Shown: positions 5,426 to 12,194 of the stretch, one piece after another
Numbering within the stretch: the stretch's first letter is position 1
Layout of the letters: each line of letters starts with the position of its first letter
Assembly: GCA_003645975.1 (NCBI GenBank)
Contig: QNDP01000010.1
Location: forward strand, 1 to 14,584
Length of the DNA stretch: 14,584 nt
Source of the DNA: Candidatus Hydrothermota bacterium
GTDB taxonomy: Bacteria > Hydrothermota > Hydrothermia > B15-G9
Direction of reading: 5' to 3'
Made by a program: the position numbers and the translations under genes
The notes under the pieces: model-generated
Seen by the model: only the letters and a program-made list of their open reading frames with translations
Told to the model about the DNA's origin: nothing
Database searches by the model: none

Positions 5426-6685
5426 ATGAGAAAGATCGTTGCCGCTGCGTTAGTTCTTATGGTCTCTGGAGCAACCACGAGACTCTTAGGAGACGCTGAA
5501 AGGGTCTTCCAACTCGCCAAGGAAATGGAACAAAAAAAGCTATACGCAGAAGCAGACAGCCTGTATCGAGAGGCATTGAATCAAAATCCGTCCGATAACC
5601 TCAAAGTTGAGATTTATGTGAACCTCGCCGACCTAAATCTCGACAAACTGAACGATCCTCAAAAGGCGCTGCATTACCTCAAACTCGCTCAGGCAATGCT
5701 TGAGGACAGCGATCCGAGAATGGCGGGAATTCACTACCGACTCGGCTTGGTTTATGAAAAATTGGGCAAGTATGTCGATGCAGCTCAGGAATATCAGACC
5801 GTAGTGATAAATTACCAAAATTCTCAATTTGCCGACGAGGCGTCGAAAAGCATTGACCGAGTTTTCAGCAAAAACATTCAAGAATATTTGGCAATTGTAG
5901 GTGGCGAACCTATCACATCTATGGAGTTGGAAAAGAGACTTGAAGAGATCCCGCCGTTTTATAGAGGTCGATTCGAGACGCCGGAGGGACGCAAAGAGCT
6001 TCTGGAACGGATGATCGACGAGCGGCTGATGACCCGTGAAGCTGAGGAGCGCAAACTTTATCTCAAAGCGGATGTGCAGGAAAAACTTATGCAGCAGCGT
6101 GCCCGTATCCTGCAAAATGCCCTCTACGAGGAAGAGGTCCGACAGAAGGCGAATGTTACCGAAGACGAAATGAAAAAATACTATGAGAAGCATAAAGATG
6201 ACTTCAAAATTCCAGCTCGTGTCACTCTGATGAGGATAACAGTCGAGAACAAGGACACGGCCGAGATGCTGTTGAATATGCTGAAAGAAGCGAAGGGCGA
6301 TTCCGCACTTTTCGATTCACTTGCGAGAAAATATTCGGTTACACCTGACGCCAAGCGCGGTGGTCTTATGTATAACCTTACGGAAAACGCACGGCCACAA
6401 GAGATTGTCAAAAAAGCATTTGAGATGGAAGAAGGGGAGCTGAGCGACATAATCGAGCTTTCAGATGGCAAATTTGCTATAATAAAAGTCATTAAAAAGC
6501 AGCCCGAAAGTATAAGGCCCTTCGATGAAGTAAAACTTTCCATAGAAAATAAACTGCGCCGCGAGAAGGAGAAGCAGCTCTTTGAACAGCTTAAGAAGAG
6601 GCTCAGAGAGAAATATGGCGTCGAATATGTCTCTCAGGAGGGCGGTGAGTCGGGTGAGGGAACAAAGGGGTTGAAAAAGAAATGA
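5426..6685 (+). CDS. Secreted TPR-PpiC (SurA-like) peptidyl-prolyl isomerase
   Basis: 419 residues. Signal peptide (hydrophobic 4-15, after MRK), then two or three TPR-like helical hairpins (about 24-145; YAEADSLYREALNQNP and YVDAAQEYQTVV are good repeats). A SurA/PrsA-type helical chaperone segment follows (about 150-260, LLERMIDERLM) and a parvulin rotamase domain (about 263-360, with LARKYSVTPDAKRGGLM and AFEMEEGELS). The tail is highly charged. It should catalyse prolyl isomerisation and chaperone exported proteins in the periplasm, probably outer-membrane barrels such as its operon partner. TPRs in front of a PpiC unit are unusual compared with SurA, PpiD or PrsA. A strong AACAAGGAGG ribosome site stands 5 nt before the ATG. 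No Cys is present for lipidation, so it is likely soluble or held by the uncleaved signal. Confidence 0.85.
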   Translation: MRKIVAAALVLMVSGATTRLLGDAERVFQLAKEMEQKKLYAEADSLYREALNQNPSDNLKVEIYVNLADLNLDKLNDPQKALHYLKLAQAMLEDSDPRMAGIHYRLGLVYEKLGKYVDAAQEYQTVVINYQNSQFADEASKSIDRVFSKNIQEYLAIVGGEPITSMELEKRLEEIPPFYRGRFETPEGRKELLERMIDERLMTREAEERKLYLKADVQEKLMQQRARILQNALYEEEVRQKANVTEDEMKKYYEKHKDDFKIPARVTLMRITVENKDTAEMLLNMLKEAKGDSALFDSLARKYSVTPDAKRGGLMYNLTENARPQEIVKKAFEMEEGELSDIIELSDGKFAIIKVIKKQPESIRPFDEVKLSIENKLRREKEKQLFEQLKKRLREKYGVEYVSQEGGESGEGTKGLKKK

Positions 6686-6725
6686 AAGTTTTTAGGAATC
6701 TTAAGCTTAGAATCTTCACCTTTTG

Positions 6726-6753
6726 TTGACATTGGAATTTATATGCCTAAAAT
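6726..6753 (+). promoter_or_regulatory. Sigma-70 promoter for the tandem cyclase gene
   Basis: TTGACA (6726-6731), a 16-bp spacer and TAAAAT (6748-6753). Transcription would start near 6760, leaving a leader of about 35 nt that carries AACAAGGAGG (6778-6787). No terminator is seen between the preceding gene and this promoter, so some read-through from upstream is possible. Confidence 0.6.
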
Positions 6754-6793
6754 AAAAAACATTGAGCTTGAGCATTAAACAAGGAGGTCTGTT

Positions 6794-8398
6794 ATGAAAA
6801 AGTTGCTCATAATCATTGTAGTAATCATCGTGATAGTGGTTGTATGGCTTTTGGCCAAAGGTGGTGGAAAGAAACCGTCAGAGGAAGTCCAGCTTACCCC
6901 CGAGCTTGCAATTGAATACATTACTACACGCCAGGTTGTTGACCTCACCCATTTGGTAACTGACGACATCCCGACATGGCCTGGTTTTAAACCGCCGATC
7001 CGCAACAACCTCTACAATCTCGAGGAACACGGCTTCTTCATGAATGTTTGGGATTCCGTTGGCGAGCATGTGGGCACACATATCGGTGTTCCGAAACATT
7101 TCGGAGGCGATCTGACACTCGAACAGGTTGATATTCATAACTTTATCGCTCCTCTCGTGGTCATCGATTGCAGTGATTCTGTCGCCAACAATCCGGACTA
7201 TCAGATGACCGTCACAGACATCGAGGAGTGGGAGAAAGCGAACGGTCCCATTCCGAACGGCGCATTTGTCATCATGAAAAGCGGCTGGAGTGCTCGCTGG
7301 GCTGGAGGAAATGAGGCATTTAGAAACATGGATGAAGAGGGCGTGATGCACTTCCCCGGCCTCGGACTCGAAGCCGCAAAATGGCTTGTTGAGAACCGCA
7401 ACATCGTGGGATTCGGACATGAAACGCTTGGGACCGATTACGGTCCTTCCAAAGATTTCGCCGTTGAATACTATCTGCTTGGCGATGTGAACCGCTATCA
7501 AGTCGAGGTGCTTGCTAATGTTGACAAACTTCCGCCGAAAGGTGCGCTCTTTGTAGTGCTCCCGCCCAAATTTGAAAACGCATCCGGCTTCCCTGCAAGG
7601 GCTTATGCTATTCTGCCAGATCCTCGTCCGGGCGTTGACGATACAAAGTTTGAGGGACTCGATCTCTGGAAGGTCTTCGATTACATCAAAAACTGGACTT
7701 GGGTTGATCTCACCCATACCGTCACAGCAGACATGCCGACATGGCCTGGATTTGAGCCTCCTGTTCGTATCAACCTTTACAATCTCGAAGAGCATGGCTT
7801 CTTCATGAATGTTTGGAACAATGTGGGTGAGCATGTTGGCACGCACATCGGCGCACCCAAACACTTCGGTGGAGATCTCGAGCTTGCTGACATAGACGTG
7901 TCCAAATTCGTCGTTCCGTTCGTCGTGATCGATTGCAGCGATTCTGTCGCCAACAATCCTGATTATCAGATGACTGTGGCTGACATTCAGGAATGGGAGT
8001 CCAAGCACGGCGAAATCCCGAAGGGTGCAATTGTGATTATGAGAAGCGGTTGGGGCGCTCGCTGGGAGCAGGGCAACGAGGCGTTTAGAAACACCGATGA
8101 AGAGGGCGTAATGCACTTCCCTGGCCTTGGCCTCGAAGCTGCAAAATGGCTTGTTGAGAACCGCGACATTGTTGGTTTCGGACATGAGACACTCGGAACC
8201 GACTATGGTCCTTCCAAAGACTTTGCCGTTGAGTATTACCTGCTCGGCGACGCTAACAGGTATCAGGTTGAAGTGCTTGCAAATGTGGACAAGCTCCCTG
8301 AAACCGGCGGTATCTTCCTCCTCGGCGCACCGAAGTTCGCCAACGCATCCGGGTTCCCTGCAAGAGCTATCGCTATCTTTCCGCCGACTACCAAGTAA
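6794..8398 (+). CDS. Membrane-anchored tandem cyclase / kynurenine-formamidase-like protein
   Basis: 534 residues. A very hydrophobic N-terminus (4-21) without lipobox or clear cleavage site suggests an anchor with both domains outside the cytoplasm. Two copies of the cyclase fold (PF04199 type) follow: about 46-275 and 301-530, joined by a 25-residue linker. Equivalent residues are 255 apart without gaps. Each copy begins VDLTH, has PTWPGF, and carries the metal-site motif as EHVGTHIG then PKHF (His92, His96, His102; His347, His351, His357). The family's third ligand Asp (HxGTHxD) is Gly98/Gly353. In the C-terminal block the family's His is, by hand alignment, Glu225/Glu480, while the last ligand Glu is kept (Glu238/Glu493). 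Relatives hydrolyse cyclic or N-formyl amides with zinc or manganese; activity here is uncertain. It has its own promoter and a strong ribosome site, and is followed by a porin and a sodium symporter. Most relatives are single-domain, cytosolic and 200-280 residues. Confidence 0.85.
   Translation: MKKLLIIIVVIIVIVVVWLLAKGGGKKPSEEVQLTPELAIEYITTRQVVDLTHLVTDDIPTWPGFKPPIRNNLYNLEEHGFFMNVWDSVGEHVGTHIGVPKHFGGDLTLEQVDIHNFIAPLVVIDCSDSVANNPDYQMTVTDIEEWEKANGPIPNGAFVIMKSGWSARWAGGNEAFRNMDEEGVMHFPGLGLEAAKWLVENRNIVGFGHETLGTDYGPSKDFAVEYYLLGDVNRYQVEVLANVDKLPPKGALFVVLPPKFENASGFPARAYAILPDPRPGVDDTKFEGLDLWKVFDYIKNWTWVDLTHTVTADMPTWPGFEPPVRINLYNLEEHGFFMNVWNNVGEHVGTHIGAPKHFGGDLELADIDVSKFVVPFVVIDCSDSVANNPDYQMTVADIQEWESKHGEIPKGAIVIMRSGWGARWEQGNEAFRNTDEEGVMHFPGLGLEAAKWLVENRDIVGFGHETLGTDYGPSKDFAVEYYLLGDANRYQVEVLANVDKLPETGGIFLLGAPKFANASGFPARAIAIFPPTTK
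6938..7618 (+). repeat. Tandem domain repeat, copy 1 (cyclase domain A)
   Basis: Codes for residues 49-275 of the double cyclase. It corresponds to the second copy at 7703-8383 with a constant offset of 765 bp and no gaps. I count roughly 49 amino-acid differences over about 228 positions (about 78 % identity). In residues 180-247 only two of 68 differ. Confidence 0.85.
7703..8383 (+). repeat. Tandem domain repeat, copy 2 (cyclase domain B)
   Basis: Codes for residues 304-530. Many third codon positions differ from copy 1 while the residue is unchanged, so the duplication is not very recent and both copies appear to be kept by selection on the protein. Confidence 0.85.
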
Positions 8399-8455
8399 TT
8401 CGTCAAAACAATGGGCTACGATAGCTCAACAAAAACCGTAAAATCCGTGTTTTTA

Positions 8456-8487
8456 GGGGGTGGCCTGTGTATAACCGGGCTACCCCC
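8456..8487 (+). terminator. Hairpin after the double cyclase, weak or partial terminator
   Basis: GGGGGTGGCC (8456-8465) can pair with the complementary stretch 8478-8487 ending in ACCCCC, giving a stem of about ten pairs with one G-T pair and a 12-nt loop. The sequence after it (AACTCGTTTTGC) has only four consecutive T, so termination would be partial. It may set the ratio between cyclase and porin transcripts or protect the 3' end. Confidence 0.45.
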
Positions 8488-8497
8488 AACTCGTTTT

Positions 8498-8518
8498 GCT
8501 TCTCACAGCAAGAGAAGC
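8498..8518 (+). other. Stem-loop in the 5' leader of the porin gene
   Basis: GCTTCTC (8498-8504) and GAGAAGC (8512-8518) form a perfect 7-bp stem with a 7-nt loop. Four T before it and four A at 8520-8523 can extend the stem past a one-base bulge. It lies about 14 nt before the AACAAGGAGG ribosome site and could stabilise the 5' end of a processed porin mRNA. No good promoter was found between 8399 and 8547. Confidence 0.35.
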
Positions 8519-8547
8519 CAAAAACCTAAAAAACAAGGAGGTTAACC

Positions 8548-9792
8548 ATGCGTAAAATAGTTGCACTTGTAGCATTGGTGCTGGTCATGGCGATGCCGTT
8601 GATGGCAGAGCCAGAGGTTAAGGTTGGTGGCCTGTTCTACATCTATAACTTCTATTGGACGAATGCCGATTTTGATAGTGATACCAAAGATGCCGATGCC
8701 CACTTCTACATGCACGGCGACATCAATGCTACTGTGAATTTTGACGAGAAGGCCAGCCTGTTTGTCAAAGTCGGTGCATGGGGCAACTACGGTCAGAACC
8801 CGGTAACCGGTGCGCCTGGTGGTATGGAGCCGAATGTCCATGTTCTTGAGACCTACCTCACCCTCAAGGACCTCTTCAACTTCCCGATTTCCTTCCAAAT
8901 TGGTAAGCAGAGACTTCTTTATGGCAATGGAATGGTTGCATTTGACGGAGGTGAGGACGGCACGATGGGCGCAAAACTTATGGCCAATCTCGGTCGCGCC
9001 AATGTCGATCTCTTTACTTACAAACTGATCGAAAACGGTGGAATGAACTTTCTTGGAACAGGCATAGGAGCGCCCAATCCCGACAACCTTCTCAGCGGAA
9101 TTTATCTGACGGTCAAACCTATAGAGAATATTGAGGTCAACGGATATCTGTTCGCAGAGGCGAATAGAGGCGGAGATACCCTTAATGATCCACGTTGGAT
9201 AGGTATTCGCAGCACCGGTAATCCGGTTTCTGGCCTCGACTACACTGTCGAGTTCACAATGCTGAGTGGTTCTTACGATACCATTGATTATAAGGGTCAA
9301 GCTTATGAGTTCATTGCGCATTATGCACTCCCAATGGTCAAGGTCGGAGCCGGCTATGTTTACTTCTCAGGAGACGATCCAGAATCCGACGAGTATGAAG
9401 GTTACTTTAGTGCACTTCCGAGCCCGTTCATCTATGATGGATCTTACGATGGCTGGGTCGGCTTTGGACCTGCATTCATGCTCAGCACACCTTACGGATT
9501 CTCATACACAGACATCGGTGCCGTAACCGACCTTAATGTCATCAACGGAAATGTGGCATTCAATGTTGGCGACCTCTCGCTGAGACTCGATGTCTTTAAA
9601 TATGCTACCAACGAAGCTAAGGGCTACGACGATTCCAAAGATCTCGGGACAGAGATTGCTGTGAACTTCAGCTATCCGCTCAACGGCGTCGGCTTCGGCG
9701 GTGGTCTCGGCTACTGGATGCCCGGAAAAGCGTTTGGCGAAGACCTCGATCCGATGATCGGCACAATTCTCTACTTTGCTAAGGGCTTCTAA
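8548..9792 (+). CDS. Alginate-export-like outer-membrane porin
   Basis: 414 residues. A classical signal peptide (MRK, hydrophobic core to 18, cleavage after Ala20 in LMAEP) leads into a beta-barrel of amphipathic, aromatic-rich strands separated by acidic, Gly-rich loops, ending in ...FAKGF with the C-terminal Phe that marks outer-membrane barrels. The segment near 90-140 (LETYLTLKDLF, FQIGKQRLLYGNG, then FDGGEDGTMGAKL) resembles the alginate-export (AlgE-like) porin family, whose members pass varied small solutes. The substrate is not readable. A strong AACAAGGAGG ribosome site precedes the ATG. It lies between the anchored cyclase and the sodium symporter and is followed by a good terminator, so it probably ends the main transcript of this unit. 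Confidence 0.8.
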   Translation: MRKIVALVALVLVMAMPLMAEPEVKVGGLFYIYNFYWTNADFDSDTKDADAHFYMHGDINATVNFDEKASLFVKVGAWGNYGQNPVTGAPGGMEPNVHVLETYLTLKDLFNFPISFQIGKQRLLYGNGMVAFDGGEDGTMGAKLMANLGRANVDLFTYKLIENGGMNFLGTGIGAPNPDNLLSGIYLTVKPIENIEVNGYLFAEANRGGDTLNDPRWIGIRSTGNPVSGLDYTVEFTMLSGSYDTIDYKGQAYEFIAHYALPMVKVGAGYVYFSGDDPESDEYEGYFSALPSPFIYDGSYDGWVGFGPAFMLSTPYGFSYTDIGAVTDLNVINGNVAFNVGDLSLRLDVFKYATNEAKGYDDSKDLGTEIAVNFSYPLNGVGFGGGLGYWMPGKAFGEDLDPMIGTILYFAKGF

Positions 9793-9817
9793 TAACAGGG
9801 AAACCATGAACTTACTT

Positions 9818-9855
9818 GGCGGCGCTTCCTTTTTGGGGGCGCCGCTTCTTATTTT
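9818..9855 (+). terminator. Intrinsic terminator after the porin gene
   Basis: The stem GCGGCGCTTCC (9819-9829) pairs with 9835-9845 through 11 pairs including two G-T, around a TTTTT loop, and is followed by the T-rich TTCTTATTTT (9846-9855). It ends 26 bp before the symporter start, with no promoter visible between. Confidence 0.8.
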
Positions 9856-9881
9856 CACGGCCTTGAAAAGGAGGCTCGTCG

Positions 9882-11534
9882 ATGGAATCTCGTGAAAGGT
9901 GGGGCAGTAGATTAGGGTTCCTGATGGCTGCTGTCGGCGCCGCCGCAGGTCTCGGAAATATCTGGCGATTCCCGTATCTCCTTTACAAAAATGGTGGCGG
10001 CGCATTCTTAATCCCATATTTCATCGCTCTGCTGACCGCAGGAATCCCTCTGGTGATACTGGAATACTACGCTGGGCAGCGAACGCAGTCCGGTGCACCG
10101 AGAGCTATGGCAAGACTTGTCGGAATCAATTGGGAATGGGTCGGTTGGTTTTCCCTTGTCCTTGTCTTTTTGATCTCGACTTACTACACAGTTATAATGG
10201 CTTGGGTAGTTGACCACATCTGGTTCTCCGCCAAACTTGCTTGGGAACCTAACGCTGAGACGTTCTTCTTTGAGAAATTTTTGCAAAGGATCCCGCCTGA
10301 GCAGTGGCATGGACAGCTTGGAGCCGTCAGATTTCCGATCTTTATCGGACTCGTCATCGCTTGGATTGCCATCTACCTTTCCATATTCAAAGGTCCTAAA
10401 CTGACAGGTAAAGTAGCCACAGTGTTGATGATCACGCCGGTCGTCATTCTCATCATCATGGTAATTCGAGGGCTGACTCTGCCGAACGCCACAGAGGGAC
10501 TGAAGTTCTACCTAACACCTGATTTTTCAAAGCTTAAAGATCCGCGCGTTTGGCTTGACGCATACGGCCAGATATTTTTCACCCTGAGCCTTGCGATGGG
10601 GACACTTATGGCCTATGCAAGTTACAAAGAGCCGGATTCTGAGATCAACAACAATGCGTTCATCACGGCGCTCGGGAATTCAAGCATCTCGTTCCTCGGC
10701 GGCTTCGCCGTGTTCAGTATTCTGGGATTCCTTGCGTTCACACTCGGAAAACCCGTCGGGGAAGTGGTCCGGTCAGGAATCGGACTCGCATTTGTGTCCT
10801 ATCCGACTGCGATCTCCAAGCTACCCGGAGCGCCGATTTGGGGCATCCTGTTCTTTTTCATGCTCTTAAATCTTGCGACGACATCCGCATTTTCGCAAAT
10901 CGAGGGCATAGTGGCTGGCGTGCGCGATAAGTGGAAAATCGCTCGAATTCCTGCACTTCTGGGCATCAGCCTCGCATCGTTCCTCGTCGCCATCATATAC
11001 ACGACCAAAGGCGGGTTCTATTGGCTCGACATAGTTGATTTCTTTGTGTCTGCCTTTGGACTCACACTTGTCGGCCTTCTCGAAGCAATAGCCATTGGTT
11101 ACTTCTTCGGGACCAAAAAGTTAAGAGAGGATGTCAACTCGATCTCCGAGGTAAAAATCGGGACAATTTGGGACTTCTCCGTGAAGTTCATAACGCCGGC
11201 CGTCCTCATCATCTCTCTTGTGCTGTCGATACTTTCGCTTCTGACAAAGGGTTACGGTGGCTACCCGTCGAACACGATTCTGGTCGGTCTTTGTGTTTAT
11301 CTCATCGGAATTGGGGTCTCGCTGTTGCTGGCTGCTGCTAAAAACGGCGATGAGGCCATCCCCACTTGGGTGGTCGTGTTGTTGGTCATCTTCACGCTCC
11401 TGATCCTCGTGTCGATTCTTCCAAAGGTCTATTCCGCCGTGATAATGGGGCTCTTTGGAGCCGTAATCCTCTGGGGAGGATTGATTTACTTCGTTATGTT
11501 GGCCTATCGAAAGAGGACGGAAGAGAGAGCCTGA
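9882..11534 (+). CDS. Neurotransmitter:sodium symporter (SNF/NSS) family transporter
   Basis: 550 residues with about 12 membrane helices of the LeuT fold; imports amino acids or related amines with sodium. TM1 carries the unwound sodium/substrate region AAAGLGNIWRFPY (20-32, Asn26 in place of LeuT Asn27), followed by NGGGAF and PYFIALLTAGIPL. TM3 has TYYTVIMAW with the substrate-gating Tyr, TM6 has FFTLSLAMG (Phe233 and Thr234 match LeuT Phe253 and Thr254), and TM8 has TTS (333-335) near the second sodium site. The start at 9882 has AAAGGAGG eight bases upstream (9867-9874). No small accessory subunit gene is seen next to it. It lies behind the porin terminator without its own clear promoter, so expression may depend on read-through. 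The amino-acid substrate cannot be assigned; proximity to a cyclase-fold enzyme makes its product a candidate (inference). Confidence 0.93.
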   Translation: MESRERWGSRLGFLMAAVGAAAGLGNIWRFPYLLYKNGGGAFLIPYFIALLTAGIPLVILEYYAGQRTQSGAPRAMARLVGINWEWVGWFSLVLVFLISTYYTVIMAWVVDHIWFSAKLAWEPNAETFFFEKFLQRIPPEQWHGQLGAVRFPIFIGLVIAWIAIYLSIFKGPKLTGKVATVLMITPVVILIIMVIRGLTLPNATEGLKFYLTPDFSKLKDPRVWLDAYGQIFFTLSLAMGTLMAYASYKEPDSEINNNAFITALGNSSISFLGGFAVFSILGFLAFTLGKPVGEVVRSGIGLAFVSYPTAISKLPGAPIWGILFFFMLLNLATTSAFSQIEGIVAGVRDKWKIARIPALLGISLASFLVAIIYTTKGGFYWLDIVDFFVSAFGLTLVGLLEAIAIGYFFGTKKLREDVNSISEVKIGTIWDFSVKFITPAVLIISLVLSILSLLTKGYGGYPSNTILVGLCVYLIGIGVSLLLAAAKNGDEAIPTWVVVLLVIFTLLILVSILPKVYSAVIMGLFGAVILWGGLIYFVMLAYRKRTEERA

Positions 11535-11570
11535 GCCGACCTCTGGCGATTCAGGAGGGGGTGGATTTTT
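11530..11570 (+). terminator. Possible weak terminator overlapping the symporter stop
   Basis: CCTGA (11530-11534) with TCAGG (11551-11555), plus inner GCC/GGC pairs and a 3-nt bulge, make an imperfect stem. Five T follow at 11566-11570, ten bases after the stem. Spacing and bulge make it weak. Confidence 0.2.
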
Positions 11571-11598
11571 GCTCCAACTTGAAAATGTCGAATATAAT
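11569..11598 (+). promoter_or_regulatory. Probable promoter for the ykoE-rimI-mutL unit
   Basis: A perfect TATAAT at 11593-11598 stands 18 bp after a poor -35 (TTGCTC, 11569-11574). Transcription would start near 11605, ahead of AAAGGAG (11616-11622) and the ATG at 11631. No thiamin-pyrophosphate riboswitch fits in this short leader. Confidence 0.5.
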
Positions 11599-11630
11599 TT
11601 GAGGCATTTGTAGTAAAAGGAGCGAAGGAA

Positions 11631-12194
11631 ATGCGGTCATGGAAACTGAACGAAATAATCACAGTTGTGGTGCTCGGAGCTGCAATCGGGATCCTTTGGG
11701 TCCCTTGGACTATGTTTTACGAAACAGTCAGAGGGATTTTTGAACCTTTTGGGTTTAACAAATTTTTTGAAGGTTTTTGGTGCATCGGAGCCACACTTGC
11801 TGCCTTCATCATCCGCAAACCCGGAATAGCGTTTTTCGGTGAAATGGTGGCCGGATTTATCGAAATGTTTTCTACGCACTGGGGTATAACTTCGCTTATA
11901 TGGGCAACTGCTCAGGGCGCTGCCGCAGAAGCGGTTTTCTTCGTGATGGGCTATCGCAGATGGAACAAGTTCGTCATGTTCTTAGCCGGTGGATTCGCTG
12001 GACTGGGCGAATACGCTGTGGAATTCATTTTCTACGGCTATGCAGGTTACAGAATTGAACTCATTATCTCCCAAATATTTTGGATTTTTGTCGGAGGTGG
12101 CATACTCGCAGGACTCTTGGCCGTCTATATCGCAAGAGAGCTCCAGAAGACAGGAGTGCTCGATGAGTTTGCCATCTCAAAAGAAAGGCGATGA
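11631..12194 (+). CDS. ykoE: YkoE-like ECF transporter S component (thiamin/HMP type)
   Basis: 187 residues with five or six hydrophobic helices. It matches the YkoE family of ECF substrate-capture subunits, which bind thiamin or its hydroxymethylpyrimidine moiety in the cytoplasmic membrane: an N-terminal helix ending in LWVPWTMFY, then GFWCIGATLAAFIIRKPG, AFFGEMVAGFIEM, a TSLIWATAQGAAAEAVFF stretch, and GLGEYAVEF. YkoE is normally encoded with its own ATPase (YkoD) and transmembrane partner (YkoC); here the next genes are rimI and mutL, so the energising module must be elsewhere. Specificity is inferred from family only and no riboswitch supports it. Its stop overlaps rimI as ATGA. Confidence 0.78.
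   Translation: MRSWKLNEIITVVVLGAAIGILWVPWTMFYETVRGIFEPFGFNKFFEGFWCIGATLAAFIIRKPGIAFFGEMVAGFIEMFSTHWGITSLIWATAQGAAAEAVFFVMGYRRWNKFVMFLAGGFAGLGEYAVEFIFYGYAGYRIELIISQIFWIFVGGGILAGLLAVYIARELQKTGVLDEFAISKERR

Noticed and set aside
5633..6193. Open frame of 186 codons on the minus strand opposite the TPR-PpiC gene
   Set aside because: No domain is recognisable and the + strand frame is fully explained by signal peptide, TPR and PpiC segments.
6878..8185. Open frame of 435 codons on the minus strand opposite the double cyclase
   Set aside because: The + strand product is an unmistakable two-domain cyclase with promoter and ribosome site. The antisense frame shows its own internal repeat only because it mirrors the duplicated DNA, and its translation has no recognisable domain.
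8542..9321. Open frame of 259 codons on the minus strand opposite the porin gene
   Set aside because: It is the antisense shadow of a clear signal-peptide-bearing barrel protein and shows no family motif.
11530..11605. Thiamin-pyrophosphate riboswitch before the ykoE-like gene
   Set aside because: A CCTGAG string and a CTGG string are present, but the conserved TPP core (CTGAGA, ACCTGATCTGG and the GCGTAGGGA-like part) is absent, and the first part overlaps the symporter stop.
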